A stretch of 64,000 nt of DNA from Acanthornis magna (Eukaryota > Chordata > Aves > Passeriformes > Acanthizidae), in contig JAWUZG010000005.1 in the NCBI GenBank assembly GCA_036785705.1, positions 2,972,001 to 3,036,000 on the forward strand, written 5' to 3'. This document shows positions 12,712-24,200 of this stretch, one piece after another. Numbering within the stretch: position 1 is the stretch's first letter; the number at the start of each line of letters is the position of its first letter. Below the pieces are notes generated by a model. That model saw only the letters and a list, made by a program, of their open reading frames with translations. It had not been told where the DNA came from and did not search any database. Both the position numbers and the translations under genes were made by a program.

Positions 12712-14525
12712 CATTGTGCTGCTTCCTATCATGTGAGTCAGAAATGCGATAGAATATCTCAGGCTCATTAGAGAAGTCTGGTATTCAGCGACAGATTTTG
12801 ACCAGAGTTGCGTGTAAATCTGGGGGAAATACAGCCTGTTTGGAATTCGTAAGTGCTCAGGCATAGGCTGGCAAAGGAAGAGAGGAGCAAACCAGGCATG
12901 TAAAAAGGCAGAATTAAACTTCTGGTTGTAACTGGGTTAGGTTCCAGATATCCTCTCCTGGTTTTTGGTGTCCTTGGAAATTAAAAAAAAAAAAAAAAAG
13001 TCCAAAAACCTCCTTACTGTCTCTCAGGGCTCAGCTGGAAATGGCAGCACATTGCCAGAAGATGTCTGAATCTCCTCCATCCTTCTAGATTTTAATGCTG
13101 CCATGGGGACGTTGCTTCCAGGCAAGGTGATCCCAATATGTTCCACTTAAAGGTCTGCGAGGTCACAGAGCCAAGCAACTGCTATTCTGCTAAGGGAATG
13201 AGCAAACAGAGCTGCTGACCTACCAGTAAACCCACTGCAGGAAGATTAAGATGAACTGCTCAAACTTCAGCTTGTTGAAGTCTGTGCTAGAGAAGCTGTG
13301 CTTGGGGAGTGCAGGTAAACCTGTGCTGTGGCATGCAAAGGTACTGGGTTTGGTGTCTGGAGTCAGCTATATTGTGCTGGGTGGCTGGGAGCTGCACGTG
13401 CTGGGAAATGCTGCCTCTTAACCTGCTGGGATTGAGCCCTGGCTGGGGGAGACCCTCACTGAGGCTGTGATGGTGTATGGAATACTCCTGTGGAAAAACA
13501 CCCTGGAAAAGCTGACTGTGATGCCCATCTCTGCAGAGGGTGGCTGCTGTGGCAGGGGGAAGGAAAGTGGCTTTTTGGGGCAGCTGTGACTAAAAGAGGG
13601 GAAAACCCCACAACACAATCCCAAAGTGGTAAATTGGTACCGAGTGAGAGTAGAGAGTTGGGGAGCGGTGTGCTGGTTTCCCTCACCACTCAATTTTGTG
13701 AAAATTGGCAATGATGTAGTGGTAGAAATTCAGGGAGAGCAAAAAAGCAGAAACTCATGAAAAACAAGAGAAGGTTGTTACCACCACTTCCTTCCTCAAG
13801 CTGCAGCAGAGCTTGGGGCTTGGATTCAGTAGGAAGTTCCTGCAGCATACCAAGCTCCCACCCATCAGCTGAGCTGCACTCACCACTCCTGTGCATCCTC
13901 TTAGCCCTTAACAGTTGCAAAGTAGCATCCTTTAGCTTATTTATTTTTATTTTAATTAGAGGCCTAAACCAGCATGTGGGACTTCGGTGTCAGTTCAGTG
14001 TGTGAGCATGGTCCCCAGCAGGTATCTCAGTCAGCTGCAGGGACGTGCTGTGGGTTAGGGACCTGCATGTTGGGACGGTGCATTTTCTGCCTTAAAACAA
14101 ACTCGGTTCTTATATAACACCAGCTCTCAGTGGTCAGATTTGTTTTACCACAGAGACACGGGGAAGTAAACACTCCACTGGAAGTGCAATGCAAATGATT
14201 TCTCCTGGCCTGATCCTGAAACCACTGGGGTGTGCCATATAAAAACATGCGAGAAATTAGTCTAATGAACGACAAGATGGATCTTTCAAGGGATCTCTTA
14301 TGAGTTTAACATGAAATGCGCTTTCCCTGAATTGGGGCAGGGGTGCTGATCTCCTCTCAGAGTCACCCCCCCGCCGTGAGCACACTCTCAAGGCATGAGC
14401 AGCATCTGGGGAGTTCTTGTTCTTGGGCACGAGCACAGCCCTGTGATTTGCAGGGGGGGTGTTAATTCAGAGATCTGTCCTTCAAAGCAGGGAAATGATG
14501 AGGTAAGAAATCTTTCTGTATTTTG
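12712..14525. other. Non-coding, nothing recognised; A-run at 12983-12999
   Basis: The largest frame is 97 codons (13418-13711 minus) and has no domain resemblance. The A17 run at 12983-12999 is not preceded by anything that looks like a transcript end. GC is moderate through 13000-13950. Confidence 0.55.
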
Positions 14526-14558
14526 AATATATATATATGTACACACATATAAATATAG
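14526..14558. repeat. AT/ACAC simple repeat
   Basis: An ATATATATATATGT tract followed by ACACACATATAAATAT, about 33 bp, imperfect. Confidence 0.75.
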
Positions 14559-15748
14559 ATGAGATTATTCAAATGCAGCTTGAATATATTTTGCCTAATC
14601 CATACAGAGTTTTATCAATATTTCTTTGTTTATTCGCTTTCATGCCAGCTGCTTTCTTTATATATTTCCATTTTGTACATTTTTCAGAGTGATTGGATCA
14701 TGTTGCACACACTTCTATTGAAATATTAAGTGTTTGCAATCCCCATTCATAGGCACCAGCTCTGTTATTATGATCCATCATTTCAAAATCCACATATTTG
14801 AAAAAAGAGAGCTTAGCTAGCCCTTGAGTAGCAGAGAGCATTAGACCCAAGGAATCTCATTTGTCTTGTCGATAATCTGTGGATTAACACCACGAAATTG
14901 TTTGTTTCGTTGGCATATCCTCACTGTGTATTTTTAAATGAAATGAGCGTGTGGAAGCCCCAGTGAGGTGAGGTCTGTTGGAGGTTGGGTTTATACTGGT
15001 GTCAGCTGGGAAACAGAGAACTTCCCATTTGTGCCCAGCTCCTGGGGATCTCTTGATGGGTGCAGGTTGGGTATTGCTGATTCCTGTTAGTGGTCAGGAT
15101 AGGAAATAGGAATCCTGTGATGACCAGGGCTTCTTGCACCTCACTTTGGGGCCAGGGCAACTTGACAGCGTTATCTGTGAGGGAACAGCCCTCCCTGTGC
15201 CTGGGGCTTTTATTCCCAGCCAGCCTGCACAAGGACTCACCCGTGTCCATTGCTCAAGTACCATGGGTTCCATTAAAAAGGCTCTTTCCCTCACTTTCTG
15301 CATCCCAGTGGGATGTGTGAAGGTGGAGACAAGGTGGGTGAGCAGAGGGGTGACACGACAGGTGCAGCACTTGCAGCACCAATGCAGGAGGAGCCCACAA
15401 CCTGTTTCGTGAGCATCTGAGATAAGGACAAGCTCGGTGACAGTGCTGGCCAGGTTCTGATGGTGGCCACAGCAGACTGTAGAGCATCAGCTTTGAGCGT
15501 CCATTCCTTTTGTGGGTTCTTCTGAACCACAACACGGCTGCCATTACATTTTAGACAGGCTCTGATGACCCTTTGGGGCAGTTTCACGCCCCCGTTGGCT
15601 TTGGCATCACTGCCAGAACCAAAAGGGGGGTGAAGCCACTGGTGACACGCTGGCATCACCCTGGCCGGGCTGGTGCAGGGCAGCCCAGCCCTCGTGCTGC
15701 CAAAATCTGGCTGTGGCCTTTGCAGCTCTCTGTGGTGGTTGGTGGCAG
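14559..15748. other. Non-coding, moderately GC-rich toward the right
   Basis: GC rises from about 15000 toward the CpG block that follows. A 171-codon minus-strand frame spans 15291-15806, with overlapping frames in other phases on both strands. This is expected where stop codons are depleted by GC, and no domain is visible. I do not call a gene. Confidence 0.5.
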
Positions 15749-15866
15749 CGCCGTCGGAGGGCACGAGTGGCGGTGGCGGAGCGGGGACCGCAGCCAGCCG
15801 GGCCATTCATCACCGGCGACGGTCCGTGCGGCACCGTCACCTAGCAACCGCCCGGCCACGGCAGGT
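15749..15866. promoter_or_regulatory. Short CpG-dense block, possible promoter core
   Basis: I count about 18 CpG dinucleotides in roughly 117 bp, in a window that is otherwise strongly CpG-depleted. It contains GGCGGTGGCGGAGCGGGG (GC-box-like) and an RFX X-box-like word at 15836-15848. Just downstream, GGCAG|GTGGGA at about 15860-15869 could serve as a plus-strand splice donor. No TATA box is apparent. It could be the promoter or first exon of an unrecognised, possibly non-coding transcript, or a small unmethylated regulatory island. It is shorter than formal CpG-island length definitions. Confidence 0.4.
15836..15848 (+). promoter_or_regulatory. RFX X-box-like site
   Basis: GTCACC-T-AGCAAC fits the RFX X-box half-site arrangement (GTNNCC, short spacer, RGYAAC), with a one-base spacer instead of the common two. 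RFX factors bind X-boxes in promoters of ciliary and other genes. Its position inside the CpG-dense block strengthens the call. A match of this quality is expected about once by chance in a window this size. Confidence 0.35.
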
Positions 15867-16229
15867 GGGACTTCAAAACAAATTTTTTAAACATAAAAAT
15901 AAGGCAATAATTCAGAAATGCACGTTTCTGTTTTAGCAAATGTGAATATTTGGGCAGCGGGGTTGGAATTGGAAGCTGGAGACATTTTTGCTTTGCATCC
16001 CTGTGACTCCAGGCTCTGGCGCGGGGCTGCCACGATGAGATGGAGCTATCCATTTCATGTGTACCAGGGTTTAAAGTTGAACCTGACACTGGGTGATTGC
16101 CTTACCCTGATTTTTCTTCTTTTTCCCCCCTCACGCACTATAAAAAATTATAGTTAAATTACGGGGTGGGCTTTTTTAATGTAACTTCTACTTCTGAGGC
16201 TGAACTTTCAGGGCTAATTTTTTTTTAAT
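15867..16229. other. Non-coding, nothing recognised
   Basis: Composition returns quickly to AT-rich after the CpG block. Short frames only, and no repeat recognised. Confidence 0.5.
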
Positions 16230-17110
16230 CAGAGGGAAGAAAAGGTAAAGAAGTATATAAACTCAAATTATCCATTTCCCACTCTTTTAAAACACCTTTA
16301 AGATTGCAGAAGTCTTCTGAGCTCTATATTGGCGATTCATGGTGCGGCAACTCGCTGCAAAATCCTCTCGTTCATTTTTGCTGATTGAATTTACTGATTG
16401 TTAATGTGTATAAAAGTGTTATGTACTTTTGAAGTAATCTCCTGCTAAAGGATTTATAGGAAAGACTATTTAAATGTCGCAGCGTTTTCTCTGTTGTTAT
16501 GACAGTATTATTGAGTAAATAGTTTAATTTTAGTGCCCTAGTTAAAAAAAATCCATAATGACCGCCACATAAATCGTTTGCTGTTTTTATTTCTATATTT
16601 AGTTCCCTCCAAAGATACTGAAGTTGAAAATAGGCTAGTACCTAAGACATGAATTCTGTTAAATATTAAAGAGATCTCATCAATGATTTTATTAGTCTCA
16701 GTACTCAGTGAAGGCCGCACTGACATCTGAAGTCTAATGATTTTTTTAATATATATAAAGCCTCGTACTGCACCTTTAAATATTGAACAATATTGAAAAA
16801 TATAGAAGTACTTTTTTGTATATTAGCTTTAGGCAGAACTGTTGTATGATTTCCACTTCTTTCATGACATTGTAATGATGTTACCACATACAACTTTATC
16901 TTGCATGAAAAGGTGAAGTCATGAGTGATTTCTCCAATTTAAAAGCACTCAACCCTCACAGTGCTAGAAATGAATATTTTGCATATATTCATGCAACAAT
17001 GATTCAATTTAAGATTTCTATTTTCAAACATTGCTTGAAACCTTCGGTATGTTAGTAGTAAAATTGCCAAAATGTGTAATAAGATTTATTATAGATGAGT
17101 AGCATTTTAT
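16230..17110. other. AT-rich stretch, candidate conserved non-coding DNA
   Basis: About 880 bp with low GC, no simple-repeat arrays and no interspersed repeat recognised. It is dense in words used by homeodomain and forkhead factors (TTTATAGG, TGATTGAATTT, TGTTTTTATTT, TTTAATTT). This texture is typical of enhancer-containing gene deserts. The sequence alone does not show conservation or activity. Frames are all under 65 codons. Confidence 0.25.
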
Positions 17111-17412
17111 TTAGTATTTCATGTTAACACGCTTTTAGGGTTACCCTGGTTTAGCAGAAGTATTCATCTTTCTTTTCTAATCAGAGCTAACACTTTATTG
17201 TATTATTAAGATACACTTACTCTGAGGTTGTATATCACTGTGGGAGCAGAGTTTCCTGTGCCTGGCAAATCTGCTCCTGGCTGATGCACAGTGCCTGCCT
17301 CCTGCACTCGAACCCCACCACTCACACTCTGCCATCCCCGGTGCTTCTCTTTTATCCTGTTTTTTAGTTTTCCTCCTAAAAAGCCATCTTGAGCTCTGTG
17401 ACACACCCAGGT
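17111..17412. other. Non-coding flank of the pentanucleotide array
   Basis: Nothing recognised. The long frames reported across this flank exist because the neighbouring repeat contains no stop codons. Confidence 0.5.
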
Positions 17413-17633
17413 CTCTCCTCTCCTCTCCTCTCCTCTCCTCTCCTCTCCTCTCCTCTCCTCTCCTCTCCTCTCCTCTCCTCTCCTCTCCTCTCCTCTCCTC
17501 TCCTCTCCTCTCCTCTCCTCTCCTCTCCTCTCCTCTCCTCTCCTCTCCTCTCCTCTCCTCTCCTCTCCTCTCCTCTCCTCTCCTCTCCTCTCCTCTCCTC
17601 TCCTCTCCTCTCCTCTCCTCTCCTCTCCTCTCC
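17413..17633. repeat. Perfect (TCTCC)n pentanucleotide microsatellite
   Basis: About 44 uninterrupted copies (221 bp) of a pyrimidine-only pentamer on the plus strand; the minus strand is all purine (GGAGA). Because 5 is not a multiple of 3, every phase is open. It reads as Ser/Leu/Pro repeats on plus and Arg/Arg/Gly/Glu/Glu repeats on minus, so the 104-151 codon frames here are artefacts. The absence of any interruption suggests recent expansion. True length may differ between individuals or from the assembly. Long homopurine-homopyrimidine tracts can form triplex DNA. Confidence 0.98.
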
Positions 17634-18888
17634 AGCAGACCTCAGCTCTTTCCTCGAACAACCAAGAGCACCAAACCCCGTCCTGGGATCACCAGTGCAG
17701 TGATCAAAACACAAACCACTTTGGTGACTGAGTTTGTTGTGAAGCTTCTTTTTGTCGCTTCACTTTCGTCACCTGCCCATGGCACCGTTTGTCATGGAGC
17801 TGCCATTTCCCTGACCATCTGTGGCTGGGAAATGCGTGGTTGCATTTTGCTCCTTGTTCAAGGCCACCATGTATTCATTTCACGGCTTTGCTATCCAAGC
17901 GTGTGTGGCACTGTGGCTGTAGGAGCTGGGACATAAAGCAGCAGAGCAGGTGCTTGACCTGAAGCAATGGATATCTTGTTTCTGCTCCTTCATGGCCTTT
18001 TCTGTGCTCTGGGGCAGGTTGCATCCCTGCCCAGGCAGCATCATCATGCATACACCATTTTTGTGACTGAGGATAGGTAGGAGGAGGCCTGAAAAATCCC
18101 TGGCATTTTGATCTTTTGACCAAGGTCCAGATCCTGGTGCCTTTTTTTGTGGCCGGTAATCCCTTCACACTTAGCCGCAGTGCAGCCATTTGCAGAAGGT
18201 AACATGTCCCACAGGTAAGAGGAAAACCACTATTGAAATGCAGGCGTGAGGGATGTGTGGGGATGAGCTACCATGCTGGAGTGATGAATATGTTTACATC
18301 TTTTAAAAGTTGTAATTCAGCATGGATGAGCTGGCATCCCCCCCTTCCACATTCATGTTTGATTCACAAACAGAAAGAAATGATCTACTATTAGGAAAGA
18401 TTTCTCTTTGACTGGGGAGCTGGAGATGGTAGTGAGAGTGGCTTTCATAGATGAAAATAATTGTACACTTTTTGCATTATTATTTTTGGCAAAGAGCTAG
18501 CGTTTCAGCTTTCCAGAGTATTACATCATTACTTTGTATAATGCATCATAATGATAGAGTGAATGGAAACGAAGAAATGCCAGCTTCTGTTGCAAGTTTA
18601 AAGACAGACACACATTTTCAGCTGGGAAAGCTGCTGTTCAGCTAAGTGTTTTCCTAGATGAAACAAAGCTGCAATCCCACTTGGCATTCGCATTAATTGT
18701 GGACTTGCCAACAGGCCAGTTTTCACTGGTGTATAAATTAGTGGAGAATTATTCAACTCATCTCAATAACTAAGAGAATATCCTCATAAAGCTTGCTGAG
18801 CTGTAAGACATCCCCCCTCCCTCCCCACTTTCCAGGGTATTTTGCACCCTATACTTAGAAAAATCACAGAATTTGCATGCTGTTCCAC
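17634..18888. other. Non-coding, nothing recognised
   Basis: Frames up to 104 codons (17875-18189 minus), without domain resemblance. No interspersed repeat identified. Confidence 0.55.
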
Positions 18889-18927
<39 letters not shown>

Positions 18928-18930
18928 AAA
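18889..18930. repeat. A-rich tract (A29 then GAAGA9)
   Basis: A run of 29 A is followed by GAAG and nine more A. It could be the tail of an old retrotransposed sequence, but the 200 bp upstream show no recognisable LINE, SINE or processed gene and no AATAAA signal close to the run. The poly-Phe segment of the minus-strand frame comes from it. Confidence 0.85.
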
Positions 18931-20732
18931 CATACAAAGAAAGGCATCAGATATACTGATACCCCAGCACAGCAATGTGGTGACTATCTGCATAAAATAG
19001 CAAGTTTGTATGGGAAATGTCCAAATTAAGAGGGAATTTTCTGGTTTGTTGTTTGAGATTTGAGTTTGGGTGTTGGTTTGGGGTTTTTTTTGTTTTGAAA
19101 TGCAGCTAAAAATGCGAGTGCAAGCGCCTGTGAAAGGAGCTTCATTTCCAGCATCAGACATCCGACATTTCATGTCTCTCCATTGGAACAAGAACCCAGG
19201 AAGTGCAAACTTCCCCAAACTGTCCTGCCAACAGGCCTTTCTGACCTAGAGGGGGGATCACCTTTATGGTGACAGGATAATTTGATCTCAGTGCCATCTA
19301 ATCCTTATTTTCTTTATGGAGACTGCCAGCAAGGGTGCCAATTAGTGCCAATTGTGATGGTGGCTTTTGTGATGCAGACACCTGCCCACTAGGAATTGGA
19401 CTGGTACCACCAACACACATATGCCACTAAACAGCTGTCAGATGGTAATGACTTTTTGGAGTAGAAGAAAAGGGCAGAATTTCATTCTGAGGCAATTTTG
19501 TGAGAAAATTTTTGCAATTTTTCACCTCTCTCTTTCCCCACTTTTTTGGTATCTGAATTCCCAGCTTCTAATGACTAAACAAAATGTGAATTTTAATGTT
19601 TATCTCATAGCACCAACTTAAGCTCAAAAACCATGCAGTTCAGACGAGAAAGAGTGGAGTGAGAAATTATATTAAAGGTAAACTTATTGTTCTACATCAT
19701 ATTTTAAACGTGTTTTCTGTAGTCTGTTCCTTATTTAGGTTGCTAATCCCAGTAACAGACAAATTAAACTCCGTGTTTTCTTTTACCACTCTTCTGTTTT
19801 TTTGGCTAAATTAAAAGATTGAATTACATGTAAACATCAAACAAGTTGTTTTTTATTTTAATGACAGAATGAAGTGCTTTGCAGCACTTCTGCAGCTCAT
19901 GCCAACACAGGCACAATAGTTCAGGATCTCTCTTATGCTTTTATTAAACTCTCTTCTAATTTCCAGTCAAATCAACAGTCCTTTCTTTGATGCCTAAACA
20001 GGGGAAGTTTACAAGCCTGCTTTATCCCTGAGTAATTATGAGTGCATGTGTGTGCTTGTAGGAGTGTGTAGACATCCATCTGCACAGCCACATGCACCTT
20101 GAACTGTAAGTTTTTGGGTAATTTTGGCAGTAGGGCTACGAGTAGATTGGATTTCTTTATGGCAGATGGGAATTTCTGTGGTGTCGAGGTGTCTAAACCT
20201 CGTAGCTCATGTAACGGGTCTGTGGGTGAGGTGCTGAGCACCGGTGTTAGGGAAGTGTGTGTCTGGAAGTGTGGGAGTGTCTCACAGGAGAGATATTTGG
20301 CACTGTGTGAGGAGGGACCTTCAGTGCTGTAAGAGGATTTCTGTATCCTCTCCAAGCCTTGCGAGTCGCTGCGAGAGCACCCCATGCCTGAGAGCCCAGC
20401 CTGAGGCCGGACTGGCAATCAGTGGGACCTTTCAGCGCTCAGCCATCACACACAGAGCCCCTTCAGCCTTTGCTGTGCCGGGTGTCACACCTCGATTAGC
20501 CCAATTGCTCATTGGCATCAACCACTAAACACGGATGTGAGAGGAAACAATCCTAAATAAACCCGAGGTGGTACTCAGTGAGAGAAAGAGGAGAATTCAC
20601 GGTCATGTTTAAAGAACACCACCGTTGCCATATAGATACATAGTATGTGCAGAAAAGGTTTGTCTGGAGGTTTTTCAAGTGAAATAAAATTAGTCAGGTG
20701 TCACTGCTTTTTATTAGGATTCATTGCTGAGG
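18931..20732. other. Non-coding, nothing recognised
   Basis: The longest frame is 148 codons at 19972-20418 minus, with opposing frames on plus and no domain. A 20-bp hairpin with a 7-bp stem (GAAGTGC / GCACTTC) sits at 19871-19890 and is too short to suggest a structured RNA. Confidence 0.5.
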
Positions 20733-20870
20733 TCTGGGCCCTGACAGAACTCAGGAAGTGCTTGGACAATACTCTCGGGCAGATGGTGCGACTCCTGGGC
20801 ATGGTGCTGTGCAGGGCTTGAGGATCTTTGTGGGCCCCTTCCAACTCAGTTTGTTCTGTGATTCTGTGAT
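20733..20870 (+). mobile_element. CR1 LINE, 3' end fragment
   Basis: The segment shows the typical CR1 3' tail order. CAGAACTCAGGAAGTGCTTGG is followed by a CAATACTCTCGGGCAGATGG part, then GACTCCTGGGC, then a GATCTTTGTGGGCCCCTTCC core, CAACTC, and terminal GTTCTGTGATTCTGTGAT (the degenerate 8-bp repeats that end CR1). This is the dead, 5'-truncated 3' untranslated region of a chicken-repeat-1 element, with no reverse transcriptase left. It is the main evidence that the window is avian or at least sauropsid. The small frames overlapping it are not genes. Confidence 0.9.
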
Positions 20871-21739
20871 CATTCCTTGTCTCTCTCTCCAAGGAATGTC
20901 AAGCTACAGCTCAGACCAGCTCCATTATGACCTTTCTATCTGTTTGTCTTCCATTTATTCATTAGTCAAATGCTGACCATTTTAATGCACCTGTAATTGG
21001 CTGTGGCCTCTGCTGGGAAAAGGACAGAATTTACAGATGGACTCGCAGCACGTTCTGGACGTTGTGGTGGACTGCTTCCCCGACCTGCCAGGAGAGCTGT
21101 GACCCACCAGGAATGCCTGCACTGTCATTAGAACACACTCTGAAATTTCACAGACTTGAAAGGAATGCCAGCCAGGGCAACCAGCATTCACAGGTTTGGG
21201 AGAGCTAACAGCAAACCTACAGAGGCTCAGTCAGGTGTTTTAGCTTGTTGGTAACTTTTGACCAGGTTTTTTTCCCCGCCAGTTACTTTTTTAAGAGCTT
21301 TCAAAACATTTTCTCTACCTCTTGGGGTTGTTCCAAGGCATCTCAGAGAGGACAACAGTGGGGCTCAGATTTTTGAAACCTCAGCCCCTGCTCTGGCACT
21401 CAAAGTAAAAGTTGTCTTTGCAAAGGCTGCAGATCCTGGGCAGTCCTTTCCTGACACTGGTGGTCAGATGGTAGAGGGGCTCCTCAGTTGGCTTCCTTTA
21501 ATGCACAAGGCACAACGTATCCTCAGGTATGAAAATGCTCTGCGCTGGATTGCACTGCTGGTTTTTGGGAGGGTGAGCAGTTACGTGCCTGGGTGAGCAG
21601 CGGGTACAAAGTCCAGCCTGTTGCTCCCTAGACTGTTCTCAAACACAAGTCAAGGAATCCATGGAGCTCAGCAGATCTCACTGCTGGCACTGAAGTGAGC
21701 GCCTGGGCCGCTCCTAACAGGTGCTCTTTGTTAGTTCTT
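20871..21739. other. Non-coding, nothing recognised
   Basis: A 112-codon plus frame (21258-21596) has no recognisable domain. No repeat seen. Confidence 0.5.
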
Positions 21740-22330
21740 AAATGATGCAAACATGTTTTAAACAGTCCTGTGGGATATTTCTTGCACATCCTAACACATA
21801 GACCTCCTGATGAACACGTAACATGGTTTTTAACATATGCTGGTCTTCAAAACATGAAATATTCAAGGAAAATGCGGTAATTCTTTAAAGTCCCCATCAT
21901 TGTGAATTCATATCATATTCATTGTAATAGCATTGATCAAAATGAATTCATTTGGTATTCATGTAAATGTCACATGTACTTCCATAGGTGTTTCATTGTA
22001 AATTAGCATTTCTCAGAGGACACTTAAAATAAAGTGTTACTGAAAGTTCTCATTACACATATTGCTGAGATTAGTACATTAAGGATCATGTACTTACATA
22101 GTACTAATGCATTTCTGCTACTTAAAATGCTGCATTACCCATTTCTGATATCTAGCAAATATCTAAAGCAATTTTGAGAATTACTGACATCCTGAAGGAA
22201 GTGGTACTTTTGTGATTAAATTGGTTTTGTGTATTTCACTTTGATTTGCAAAAAAAAAAAACCACCTCTTTGCCAGATATACTTAAATGATTTTTTTATT
22301 TAAGTGACTTTAGCATCAAATGAAACAACA
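21740..22330. other. AT-rich stretch, candidate conserved non-coding DNA
   Basis: Low-GC sequence without microsatellites until A-runs near 22250 and 22333. Repeated ATTCAT and ATGCAAAC/ATGAAAT-type words occur, including an imperfect direct repeat at 21904-21969. No open frame over 60 codons lies inside. Regulatory DNA is an inference from texture only. Confidence 0.25.
21904..21969 (+). repeat. Imperfect 26-bp direct repeat
   Basis: Two copies start at 21904 and 21944. Both begin GAATTCAT and contain ATTCATGTAA- or ATTCATTGTAA-like ends. The spacing is 40 bp. The copies may be duplicated factor-binding sites or a slippage relic. Confidence 0.5.
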
Positions 22331-23559
22331 ACAACAAAAAAAAAGAGCCACATCTAATTAGAAAAACAAAACACAAATATTATAAATGCTTTTGGGTCTT
22401 CAAACTTGTCTCACAAAGCCAAATTAGCTGATTCTTTAGCACACTGTGGATCAAGCTTTCTGATGCATTTGCTTTCAGATTATTCCTTCCTAAGAGAAAG
22501 CCGAAAAGTTCTGTGGTCTCAGGCAGATGCATTTCTGACGTCTTGAATTGTCCATTACAGCTTGTTTGGTCTGAAGTTATTTTTGAAAAGATGAAGTTTA
22601 AAGAAGACTACAGAGCGTTTTATAAATAGCTGACAAAAGGTGCGTTACAGTAACTATAAAAGAGAGAGCATTGTTTGAGGCCTGGAACACTCTAAAGCTG
22701 TCTGACAACGCTGTGGATGTCTTCTGAAAAGAATAGATGTAATTATTTTAGGGCTTTTTTGGTAACAGTAATAAAAAAAATTCTGAAGCTTAACAGCAGG
22801 CCTGATCCTAGCCGAAACCTCTGGGAAAAAAATGGGGGGATGGCAGTATCTTAGTGTTTATGCTGAATGGGAAGAATCAGATTTGGCCATGAGGAGCTGC
22901 AAAACCAATCCCATGATACAGTCTGTTAGCAAATATTGCCTTGCTCTTCTGGCTTCATCCACATGAGTTGTGGCGTACAGTGTGGACTTGCAGCACATGC
23001 AGGTGGGCTGGGCAGGAGGCACTGTTCCCAGAGCTGACAGTGCAGGAAAAGATGGCATTGTGACTAAAACACTGCTCTGGGCTGTGGGAGGGTTGGGTCT
23101 GGTCCTGCTGCTGTGCCTTGTGCAAACTGCTTCCCTGGCACTTGTCCTGGCAGAGGGCGGTGGCATTTTGGGGATGAGCCTCCCGGAAAGGGACCAGGAG
23201 AGGATGTGGAGGAAGAGATCTTGTGCTCTTTGAGAGCTCTCTGGTATCTCAGGCAACTGAGCTGACCTGTCTCAAATGTGCCCCTCCCAACCCTTGCAGC
23301 TGATTTCCAGACTGATGCCTGTAGCGAGTTGAGCTGCATCTCCAGAAAAACTCCGTCAAATCTGGGAATGGACAGCTCCACACCTGACTATTAGTTGTAC
23401 ATTAGTGCTCCATTGCGTTTCGCACCTTGCCTGCTTCTCCAGAAGTCTTCCGTTTTCCAAGTGTTTGCCTAGTTTATACTGTTTGCCTGATTGGTCTGAG
23501 AGCATGGAGAATGGCAAACCTCAGGGTAGAGCGTGGAATCCAGAAATCCATTTCAGGTT
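22331..23559. other. Non-coding, nothing recognised
   Basis: Opposing frames at 22858-23256 minus (132 codons) and 22970-23233 plus (87 codons) occupy a locally GC-richer patch. Neither shows a known domain or plausible splice context. Confidence 0.5.
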
Positions 23560-24200
23560 AGAGCCATAATTAGCTAATGTGAGATAATAAATAGCTACTA
23601 AAATCACATGAAAAATACAATAGGGCTATAAAGCATGTTTTTATAATCCTGCTCCTCCCCTTTTTCTGCCGCCTCCTCCTTCCCTTCAATGCAGCAAGGA
23701 CCCTAATAGGCTTCATGTATAAGTGCCTATTTTTATTAAAGACAAGTGTAATCTTTTGTAGTCCAAATGTCCCTATCATAAATGCTAACCGAGGAAAATA
23801 TTAGGACTCATTTATTTATGAACCCGTTAATAATGAGGCGCAGTTACGAAAAAGGCTTTCTCAGCATAAAGCCTACTGAACAAACAATGCACACTGGGGA
23901 AAAGGAGCTAGTTAGCCTTCCTGACTTAGATAAAGCTATGGAGAAATGACAAGTGCCAGTAATTAGCAAAGCCTCTTCACCAAGATAACCCTATACATCT
24001 TTGTCTATTTCAATCACCAAAGACTCCGATTCAGTGTAAAATTAAAGCCGGGATGCCATCAATTTCTGTTAACCTCTTTATGTTGTTCTGTGTTCATGCA
24101 TATGTGATAGATAGTTTTTGTCATTTTATTAAATGGTGACATCTCAGTATGTATGTGACTAAAACTATTCTCTCCTTAGTAAAGTATTTTTAATCATCTC
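23560..24200. other. AT-rich stretch, candidate conserved non-coding DNA
   Basis: About 640 bp without repeats or long frames, dense in TAATTAGC, TTTATAA, GATAA and CAATCACC-like words. The texture resembles developmental enhancers. One frame of 69 codons (23570-23779 minus) is short and unremarkable. No function can be shown from sequence alone. Confidence 0.28.

Noticed and set aside
15291..15806. 171-codon minus-strand frame
   Set aside because: It lies next to a CpG-rich block with overlapping open frames in other phases and on the other strand, and has no domain resemblance.
16240..16262. GTAAAGAAGTATATA, similar to the 3' half of miR-1/206
   Set aside because: The seed-bearing 5' half is absent and no hairpin is evident.
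17206..17714. Open frames of 104-151 codons encoding Arg-Arg-Gly-Glu-Glu or Ser-Pro-Leu-Leu repeats
   Set aside because: They are products of the (TCTCC)n array, which has no stop codon in any phase.
18784..19218. 144-codon minus-strand frame with a poly-Phe segment
   Set aside because: The Phe run is the A-rich tract at 18889-18930; the remaining sequence shows no domain.
19871..19890. Small hairpin GAAGTGC...GCACTTC
   Set aside because: A 7-bp stem is too short for a miRNA precursor or a meaningful structure.
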